7,359 bases of DNA from Gammaproteobacteria bacterium (GTDB taxonomy: Bacteria > Pseudomonadota > Gammaproteobacteria > Chromatiales > Chromatiaceae), in NCBI GenBank assembly GCA_019136395.1, contig JAGVUH010000508.1, positions 1 to 7,359 of the forward strand. The letters run 5' to 3'. This document shows positions 1 to 5,374 of the stretch, piece by piece (within the stretch, counting starts at the first letter, position 1; every line of letters begins with the position of its first letter). The translations under genes were made by a program, and so were the position numbers. The notes beneath the pieces were generated by a model that made no database searches, was not told where the DNA came from, and saw only the letters and a list, made by a program, of their open reading frames with translations.

Positions 1-2477
1 ATCAAATTGGGATTACCGAGTTGCATTTTGGTGAGAGCGATACTCGTCCACGTTTTCGCTCGAAGCGTTATGGTGACCGGCGAGGAGTCCCCTGTATCCT
101 GTGAAAGCCCCGATACATCCAACGAGGTGGCTACCGGACTATAAGCCCAGAAGCTCAACGTCGATGTTGGTGATACAGGTATCCCGCTGGTGTGTCGAAG
201 TGAAAGACCACCCCAGGCGGCGAAGTTAGCGCGCAGTGAGCGTTTGCCAACCTTGACCGGGCTGGAGTTGGAAAAATTAATGGTCGCGTCCCAAGACCAG
301 TTTGTCCAACCTGATTCTAATTTGTCGGAATAGGCGATCGTATTCGACTTGGGACATGCAAGAGTCATGAAGGTCATCGAATTGGAGGGCGGGGAAATAT
401 TCCTAGCGGCATCGAAGGCTTTCAGCGTCAGCAAATAGGTTGTACCGCAGAAAAGATTAGTGAGGGTTGCATTGGTACCAGCCAGGTTGGAAACTAATAT
501 TTGGTCACCAGCATAGAGGTTGTAGCCTATCACTCCGACGTTGTCCGTCGCGGCTATCCACGACACCACGGCACCTGTGGAGGTAATGCCACTTGAAGTC
601 AGACTCTTGGGAGGTGAGGGGGGTTGGGTATCGGGCCCACCATTGGGTGAGGTATTCATCAGCCGCGCCAGAAGTTGTACATAGGCTGCCTGGGTGTAAA
701 TCGCGGGCTCGGTAATTTCCCAGGGAACCTCATCCCATGGACCATTCCAGTCCATGTAAGCCTTCTGGGGAGGTTGGTCGGCAATACCGGGGAGAGGGCC
801 AGAGTAGTATTTGTTCGGGCCGCCAGTCACGTAGCCGGGCGCGGGGCCAAATGGGGAGTATTCGGCATTGTCCCAATCGGTACCGTCATCGAACCAGGCA
901 TGGTATATCTCATTGGCGGAAGACTCCGCGCCGAAAGACCCCATATTCGACAACATGACCAGCCCTAAGGGGTTTACCCCATGAAGCCAGTGCAGATGAG
1001 CCTCCGCGACTTCTCTGTATAGGTTGGAGTTTTCCGGGTTGATGCCAAAGGTGATGTAGTCGATATTGAGATTACCCGCATTTGCACGTACTTGATTATG
1101 GCCCCAGTGATATTGGGAATCAGGTAGATAGGCGCGATAGAGGTCTGTTCCCGCAGCGTAGTCTTGGATGGACATGACATCGTCCTGTGCGGCCTTCTGA
1201 CTGAGAATGCTAGAGGCCACGCTTGGGGTGACCCCTGGCAGGTCGGCAAAACGAAGTAACGCCACCTGCGTCGTCGCCCAGTAAGGACCCCACCAGTAGA
1301 TGCCATAGGGTGGAAGCCAAATGTAATTTTCTTCCACAAAGACACGGTATTCGGTATTGCCGGTAGCTTCGTACAGGTAGATTGCCGCTATCAGGGCACT
1401 GGACAACTGTGCATCGGCATCCGCATCGGCGTCGCCAGATTTGATGTCACCGTCATCACAATCTGTTTCGAAACTGGTGAAATTTTCCGTCGTCGTTTTT
1501 GCTCGACTCCAGGCTGACTGGGCACGGTTGAGTAAGCCGTTGCCATAATTCGCCAGAGCGTCGATATCTCGGAAAAGAAGCCCCGCCGCGGCGAACATGG
1601 CACTGCCAGCGATGTCGGAACTGGGTGGTGAGGCTTGTCCGTCGTAGTTATCTGCACCCACCTTGAGGAACAGTCCACCCGTGGCGGTGGCATCCTGCAT
1701 CCGCTGGAGAAAATCGAGTTCCCATTTGACTTCGTCGAGGAGGTCACTTACCCCGTTTCCTGACTCGGGGATACCGAAATTGTCACCAAAGACCGCGGGA
1801 TTCATCCGGTAGGCTTCGAGGAGTTGAATGACCGCCGATTCAGCGAAGGTCACACATTTATTAGTGTCCCCAGCATCCATCCAGCCGCCGTGCAGGTCGC
1901 GGGCCGTTCTCGAATCGCCTTTAGCCCAACGACTGGTGGCGTTGCGGTCCTGATCGGGTCCCTCATAGGCGGCGTCATCCTGCCAGTTGGCTCCCGCGTA
2001 TGGCTGAACTTTTTCCATGTTGAGACGCTGATAATAGAAGGTACGGACGGCCTGCTTGAGCGTTGAGTCGTAAACCTGAGGACCGATCTCGAAGCGCCCG
2101 GAACCGACACGATTGACCGTGTCCCAGATGTAGTAGGACCCCGGTGTCGTCAAGGCCGTGAAGTCGAAATACCAGCCCCTGTCGCCCGATTGCGCATGGG
2201 TTGCACCGGTCTTCCACGCCTGGAGGGTACCGCTAAACACCACGACGTCATCCGCGCAACGCCGTACCTGATATTCACTTGTACCGATCCCTGGACTGAA
2301 TGCTTCAGCGGCATTGAATCCAACCTGGGGGTCGACGATGACGGCCACTTTGCGCATGCTTTCAAGATAGCCAAATTGATCTACCTTGATGTGAGGGGTT
2401 GTGCTGGCCGGAACAGCAAGGGTCTCGGATGCAAAAAGATAAACCAATAAAAGCACTAGGGTTGATGTATGCCGCAT
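1..2477 (-). CDS. Secreted modular GH9 glycoside hydrolase (endoglucanase type), 3' end beyond window
   Basis: I translated this frame by hand: 825 codons from ATG 2477-2475 to the left edge without a stop. Residues 1-24 are a Sec signal peptide (short basic start, core LVLLLVYLFA, likely cleavage after A21 or A24). Residues ~28-131 match the N-terminal Ig-like domain of cellulases (IKVDQFGY). Residues ~135-600 are the GH9 (alpha/alpha)6 catalytic domain: GGWMDAGD with D201 and D204 (nucleophilic-water aspartates), IPESGNGVSDLLDE at 236-249, YHWGHNQVRANAG, NPLG, and WEITEPAIYTQAAY with E590 as expected catalytic acid. A Pro-rich linker (~610-623) leads to an FN3 domain (~617-706, TDNVGVIGY) and then a beta-sandwich of unknown family, possibly carbohydrate-binding (~712 on). 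Family knowledge: hydrolysis of beta-1,4-glucans outside the cytoplasm. Oddities: EIYHAWF replaces the usual HxR signature at H546, and GC content and TTA/ATA codon use differ from the genes to the right, suggesting acquisition. True substrate is uncertain; the GH9 assignment is firm. Confidence 0.93.
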   Translation of the reverse strand, partial: MRHTSTLVLLLVYLFASETLAVPASTTPHIKVDQFGYLESMRKVAVIVDPQVGFNAAEAFSPGIGTSEYQVRRCADDVVVFSGTLQAWKTGATHAQSGDRGWYFDFTALTTPGSYYIWDTVNRVGSGRFEIGPQVYDSTLKQAVRTFYYQRLNMEKVQPYAGANWQDDAAYEGPDQDRNATSRWAKGDSRTARDLHGGWMDAGDTNKCVTFAESAVIQLLEAYRMNPAVFGDNFGIPESGNGVSDLLDEVKWELDFLQRMQDATATGGLFLKVGADNYDGQASPPSSDIAGSAMFAAAGLLFRDIDALANYGNGLLNRAQSAWSRAKTTTENFTSFETDCDDGDIKSGDADADADAQLSSALIAAIYLYEATGNTEYRVFVEENYIWLPPYGIYWWGPYWATTQVALLRFADLPGVTPSVASSILSQKAAQDDVMSIQDYAAGTDLYRAYLPDSQYHWGHNQVRANAGNLNIDYITFGINPENSNLYREVAEAHLHWLHGVNPLGLVMLSNMGSFGAESSANEIYHAWFDDGTDWDNAEYSPFGPAPGYVTGGPNKYYSGPLPGIADQPPQKAYMDWNGPWDEVPWEITEPAIYTQAAYVQLLARLMNTSPNGGPDTQPPSPPKSLTSSGITSTGAVVSWIAATDNVGVIGYNLYAGDQILVSNLAGTNATLTNLFCGTTYLLTLKAFDAARNISPPSNSMTFMTLACPKSNTIAYSDKLESGWTNWSWDATINFSNSSPVKVGKRSLRANFAAWGGLSLRHTSGIPVSPTSTLSFWAYSPVATSLDVSGLSQDTGDSSPVTITLRAKTWTSIALTKMQLGNPNL
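360..629 (-). other. Fibronectin type III domain within the GH9 protein
   Basis: About 90 residues (~617-706) begin with a PPSPPKSL linker edge and carry the FN3 pattern of bacterial glycosidases: VVSWIAATDNVGVIGYNLY, then TTYLLTLKAFDAARNISPPSN. FN3 modules in secreted hydrolases usually space the catalytic domain from a binding domain. That fits the new beta-sandwich that starts right after it (AYSDKLESGW, NWSWDATINF) and continues past the window edge. Confidence 0.8.
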
Positions 2478-2484
2478 CGTAATG

Positions 2485-2490
2485 CCCTCA
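2485..2490 (-). promoter_or_regulatory. Ribosome binding site of the GH9 gene
   Basis: On the minus strand TGAGGG lies seven bases before ATG 2477-2475. It fixes that ATG as the start, and the signal peptide begins directly there. Confidence 0.75.
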
Positions 2491-2587
2491 CGAACATAAG
2501 TAGCAGATAATGACTTCCTAATCTGGTATGTCCCTGAGAGGAATATGAGATATGCTTGAGGAGCCAAATGCTCATAGAATCATGGTA

Positions 2588-2639
2588 ATACCTTGCTTTA
2601 AAAGGGATAGGTATCGAGGAATGGCCTCGGTTGCAAGGT
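2588..2639 (-). repeat. Cluster of overlapping inverted repeats in the GH9 leader, possible alternative RNA structure
   Basis: Three pairings are visible: CGAGG 2615-2619 with CCTCG 2625-2629 (5-base loop); ATACCT 2588-2593 with AGGTAT 2609-2614 (15-base loop); and ACCTTGC 2590-2596 with GCAAGGT 2633-2639, which encloses the first hairpin. The second and third share bases 2590-2593 and cannot form together. They lie about 110-160 bases before the GH9 start. No U-run follows, and I recognise no known riboswitch family. Chance occurrence of such short arms is possible. Confidence 0.35.
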
Positions 2640-2755
2640 TCTGAGGAGGGACGTTAAGACTCCCGACGACTGTGGCCCTGCCTGCCAAGGAACCGACAAT
2701 AGATTCATGATAGGTAGTATAGAAAAGATTGAGGATGCGTGGCCTGGGAGATCAA

Positions 2756-2782
2756 GGCCCCCTGTCGCCGGGGCAAGGGGCC
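2756..2782 (-). terminator. Stem-loop after trpB, possible terminator
   Basis: On the minus strand a 9-base-pair stem forms from GGCCCCTTG (2782-2774) and CAGGGGGCC (2764-2756) around a 9-base loop. It has one G-U pair that works only in minus-strand RNA. It starts 11 bases after the trpB stop. The following bases (TTGATCT) are only weakly U-rich, so intrinsic termination is plausible but not certain; it may instead protect the 3' end. Confidence 0.45.
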
Positions 2783-2793
2783 GTTGGTAGCCC

Positions 2794-4031
2794 TTAGTCC
2801 CCGCAGGAGGGCAGGCCGGAGAGGGCCATGGCGATCTCCGACTCGTCGTAGGTCAACTCCTGGAGCTTGCCGGCCATGAAGTCCTGATAGGCCGGCATGT
2901 CGAGGAGGCGAAGCGCAGGCCGGCGGCGAAGGTCTCCAACTGGGTGTAGGACCGCGGGGCGATATAGCCATGCTTGGTCAGGTGGCTGATCTGGGGGGCC
3001 ATGCCGTGGTAGCGCAGGCCGCCGGCATGGAAGCCCGGGGGGACGAAGGTGGAGCCCAGGGTGTACATCTTTACCAGGGGCGTGAGGTGGGCGGTGTCGC
3101 CAAAGTCGTAGGCGAACTTGCCCTTGGTCAGGGTCGGGCAGGCGGAGGGCTCGACGGCGATGAACTTCATGTCGCCACCCTCGCGCAACTGCTTGCCGAG
3201 GAAGGGGAACGCTAGGCCGGCGAAGTTACTGCCGCCGCCGGTGCAGCCGATGACCAGGTCCGGCCAGTCGCCGGCCATCTCCAGTTGCTTCATGGACTCC
3301 AGGCCGGTGACGGTCTGGTGGAGCAGGACATGGTTGAGGACGCTGCCCAGGGCGTACTTGGTGTCCTCGCGCTGGACGGCCATCTCCACCGCCTCGCTGA
3401 TGGCGATGCCGAGGCTGCCGTTGCTGTCCGGGTGTTCGGCGAGGATGGCGCGACCGGCGGCGGTGGTGTCGGAGGGGCTGGCGGTGACGGTGGCGCCGAA
3501 GGCCTCCATGAAGGCGCGGCGGTAGGGCTTCTGGAAGTAGCTCACCTTGACCATGAAGACGATGATCTCCAGGCCGAAGAAGTTGCCGGCCAGGGCCAGG
3601 GACGAGCCCCACTGGCCGGCGCCGGTCTCGGTGGTGATGCGCTTGACGCCCTCGATCTTGTTGTAGAAGGCCTGGGCGATGGCGGTGTTGGGCTTGTGAC
3701 TGCCGGCGGGGCTGACGCCCTCGTACTTGTAATAGATCTTGGCCGGGGTGTTCAGGGCCTTTTCCAGCCGGCGGGCGCGGAAGAGGGGGGTGGGGCGCCA
3801 TTGGCGGAAGATGTCGCGCACCGGTTCGGGGATCTCGATGTCGCGCTCGGCGCTCATCTCCTGTTCGATGACGGCGCGGGGGAAGATCGGCGCCAGGTCA
3901 TCCGCGGTGATGGGCTGGAGGGTGCCGGGGTGGAGCACCGGGTCCAGGGGGACCGGCAGGTCGGCGTTGATGTTATACCAGAACTTGGGGAGGTCCTGCT
4001 CGGAGAGCAGGTATTTGACGGTGTCGGACAT
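2794..4031 (-). pseudogene. trpB: Tryptophan synthase beta chain, TrpB2 type, with internal deletion and frameshift near the 3' end
   Basis: The intact enzyme makes L-tryptophan from indole and L-serine with PLP in the cytoplasm. From ATG 4031-4029 the frame gives a typical TrpB2: extended N-terminus (DLPKFWYNI), [18 protein letters not shown] lysine K113 in [17 protein letters not shown] at 135-144, [13 protein letters not shown], phosphate loop GGGSN at 265-269, and HAGGLRYHG at 335-343. After residue ~375 (FAAGLRFA) homology stops and 17 unrelated codons lead to a stop at 2853. The expected tail resumes in another frame ([16 protein letters not shown]) from about 2904 and ends at TAA 2796-2794. 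About 43 codons are missing, including EGI-PAPE-HA and the (S/C)GHGHFD motif whose Ser/Cys contacts the PLP ring nitrogen. The ATG at 4121 would only add a GC-rich extension without homology. No trpA is adjacent, as is usual for TrpB2. A sequencing or assembly error is the alternative to a real pseudogene. Confidence 0.85.
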
Positions 4032-4092
4032 GGGCGGCCAGGCTCTCTCAATAGGGGCTGCAAGCTTGTGATCGGGCAAAAATGTGCGGAAC

Positions 4093-4108
4093 GTCGCGGT
4101 GCCGCGAC
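4093..4108. repeat. 16-base near-perfect palindrome, possible operator
   Basis: Arms GTCGCGG and CCGCGAC are exact reverse complements around a central TG. The site lies about 62 bases upstream of trpB and 154 bases upstream of ppk2, in the only region shared by both promoters. It could bind a dimeric regulator, but GC-rich DNA produces such palindromes by chance and no second copy is visible here. Confidence 0.3.
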
Positions 4109-4249
4109 CCCGGCGGGGCACGGGACCCGGCTAGTGTGCCAGGTTCCGCGGCGGCCTGAAATGGGCGCCTCGGGGCGGCGTCCGAGCCCGCACGTCACGA
4201 AGCGGTCATGTTAAACTAATCCCTTTCGCGCGGTGCGCTATTGACACAC

Positions 4250-4255
4250 GAGGTG
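4250..4255 (+). promoter_or_regulatory. Ribosome binding site of ppk2
   Basis: GAGGTG ends six bases before ATG 4262. It decides the start in favour of this ATG over the in-frame TTG at 4241, which lies upstream of the site. Confidence 0.7.
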
Positions 4256-4261
4256 ATCGTC

Positions 4262-5176
4262 ATGCCGGATGAGTTGAAGAACCCTGAATTTGTCGAATAT
4301 CGCGGTCAGCAGGTCAAGTTGTCGGAACTGCTGAACGATTACCGGGACATGCGCCACAAGCTCGCGCAGAGCAAGAGCGAAAACCGCAGCGCCGTGATCC
4401 GCCGCCGGCAGGAAAAGAGCCTCAAGCCCTATCAGGCCGAGCTCATCCGGATGCAGCAGTATCTGGAACAGACCAAGACGCGCATGATCATCGTCTTCGA
4501 GGGCCGCGACGCCGCCGGCAAGGGTGGCACCATCCGCCGCGTCTCGCGCTACATGAACGAGAAGCGCTACCGCATCGTCGCCCTTGGCAAGCCGACCGAG
4601 GAGCAGCGCCATCAATGGTTCTTCCAGCGCTACGTCGCCCAGTTCCCTACCGGGGGCGAGGTGGTGCTCTTCGACCGGAGCTGGTACAACCGCGCCGTGG
4701 TCGAGCCGATCTTCGGCTTCTGCTCCGAGCAGGAGTACCAGAACTTCATGTATGGCGTGGTGGGCTTCGAGAAGGACCTGGTCCGCCAGGGCACCATCCT
4801 GGTCAAGCTCTACTTCAGCGTCACCAAGGACGAGCAGTCCCGTCGCTTCGAACGCCGCAAGACCGATCCCCTGCGCCAATGGAAGCTGTCCGAGATCGAC
4901 GCCCAGGCCCAGGACCGCTGGGACGAGTTCACGCGCCAGAAGTACGAGATGATCAAGCGCACCCATACCTCCAACGCGCCCTGGACCATCATCCGCTCCA
5001 ACAACAAGTACCGCGCGCGCATCAACGCCATGAAGGTGATCCTGAACGCCGTGCCCTATGAGCGCATGAACAAGGAACTGGACTTCGTGCCCGATCCGGA
5101 GATCGTCATCTCCGGCGCCCGCGAACTGGAGATCATGGAGGCCCAGGCCATCCGCGAGGGCCGTTTCACCGGCTAA
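4262..5176 (+). CDS. ppk2: Polyphosphate kinase 2, class I
   Basis: A 304-residue cytoplasmic enzyme of the PPK2 family, which moves phosphate between inorganic polyphosphate and nucleotides. Class I members mainly make ATP or GTP from the diphosphates. A charged helical N-terminus (~1-75) precedes the P-loop kinase core: IIVFEGRDAAGKGGTIRR at 76-93 (Walker A, D83 and K87), FQRYVAQFPTGGE at 121-133, LFDRSWYNRAVVEP at 136-149 (Walker B, D138 and R139), a basic lid region around RRFERRKTDPLRQWKLS at 194-210, and NAPWTIIRSNNKYRARIN at 238-254. The length suits a single-domain class I enzyme; it is not the two-domain class II form. The C-terminal stretch after ~275 extends a little past the core, as in Pseudomonas-like members. 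No disruption is seen. It lies 198 bases before glgX on the same strand, so the two may share a transcript. Class and preferred nucleotide are inferred from motifs only. Confidence 0.93.
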   Translation: MPDELKNPEFVEYRGQQVKLSELLNDYRDMRHKLAQSKSENRSAVIRRRQEKSLKPYQAELIRMQQYLEQTKTRMIIVFEGRDAAGKGGTIRRVSRYMNEKRYRIVALGKPTEEQRHQWFFQRYVAQFPTGGEVVLFDRSWYNRAVVEPIFGFCSEQEYQNFMYGVVGFEKDLVRQGTILVKLYFSVTKDEQSRRFERRKTDPLRQWKLSEIDAQAQDRWDEFTRQKYEMIKRTHTSNAPWTIIRSNNKYRARINAMKVILNAVPYERMNKELDFVPDPEIVISGARELEIMEAQAIREGRFTG

Positions 5177-5374
5177 GCATCAGCCCTCTTGCCCCTCGCC
5201 CCTCGTGGGAGAGGGGTTGGGGAGAGGGGGAAGCTACCGCCGCGGTGCACGCCGAGGTAGCGAGGCCATGTCCACGGTCTGACGGCAAACTGGAAGCGCC
5301 ACCCAATTGGCGGGCTACGCCGGTCCTGTCCGGCCTGGTCTAACACCATTTCTGCTTCACCCTGATCCCCCGTC
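5177..5374 (+). other. Intergenic region between ppk2 and glgX
   Basis: It contains the C/G-rich palindrome at 5192-5229 and otherwise unremarkable sequence. An in-frame TGA at 5363-5365 limits how far upstream glgX can start. No convincing promoter or ribosome binding site for glgX is visible, so its expression may depend on read-through from ppk2. Confidence 0.5.
5192..5229. repeat. REP-like imperfect palindrome after ppk2
   Basis: CCCCTC 5199-5204 pairs with GAGGGG 5211-5216 around a 6-base loop. A second copy of the same arms (5192-5197 and 5224-5229) can close the outside. C/T-rich then G/A-rich palindromes of this kind are common intergenic repeats in proteobacterial genomes. Its place 15 bases after the ppk2 stop suggests a role in transcript end protection or termination. 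There is no U-run, so a classical intrinsic terminator is less likely. Copy number elsewhere cannot be judged from one window. Confidence 0.55.

Larger units (their letters stand above)
2478..2793 (-). other. Intergenic region upstream of the GH9 gene
   Basis: These 316 bases hold no credible gene. Read on the minus strand they contain a stem-loop just after the trpB stop (2756-2782), a cluster of inverted repeats (2588-2639) and the GH9 ribosome binding site. The region is AT-richer than trpB or ppk2. I looked for sigma-70 boxes and found only weak matches, for example TTGCAA near 2636-2631 with a poor -10, so I do not mark a promoter. The length and the stem-loop suggest the GH9 gene has its own transcript rather than reading through from trpB. 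Confidence 0.6.
4032..4261. other. Divergent intergenic region between trpB and ppk2
   Basis: These 230 bases must hold the promoters of both divergent genes. I see a palindrome at 4093-4108 and a small AT-rich patch at 4211-4220 (TTAAACTAAT), the best -10 candidate for ppk2, but without a good -35 at the right distance. A perfect TTGACA at 4241-4246 is too close to the ppk2 start to drive it. For trpB, no clear boxes are visible; GAGAGA about 12 bases before its ATG is a weak ribosome binding site. Confidence 0.5.

Noticed and set aside
675..2450. Several 70-120 codon open frames on both strands within the GH9 gene
   Set aside because: All lie in other frames than the uninterrupted 825-codon GH9 frame and have no family features. 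They could wrongly suggest the region is a broken gene; it is not.
2705..2971. 88-codon minus-strand open frame across the trpB 3' end
   Set aside because: It is in the third frame, matching neither the trpB body nor the shifted tail, and shows no homology.
4169..4186. CTCGG/CCGAG hairpin upstream of ppk2
   Set aside because: Only a 5-base stem with an 8-base loop in GC-rich sequence and no context to support a function.
3285..4214. 309-codon open frame on the plus strand opposite trpB
   Set aside because: Low-complexity Gly/Ala/Val composition, no recognisable domain, fully antisense to a clear TrpB2 frame.
4241..4246. Perfect TTGACA hexamer as a -35 box, and TTG at 4241 as the ppk2 start
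   Set aside because: A -10 at normal distance would fall inside ppk2, so it cannot drive the gene. As a start, TTG 4241 lacks a ribosome binding site, while ATG 4262 has GAGGTG at good spacing.
4238..4966. 242-codon open frame on the minus strand opposite ppk2
   Set aside because: Antisense to conserved PPK2 motifs, Leu/Ala/Val-rich with no motif or ribosome binding site.
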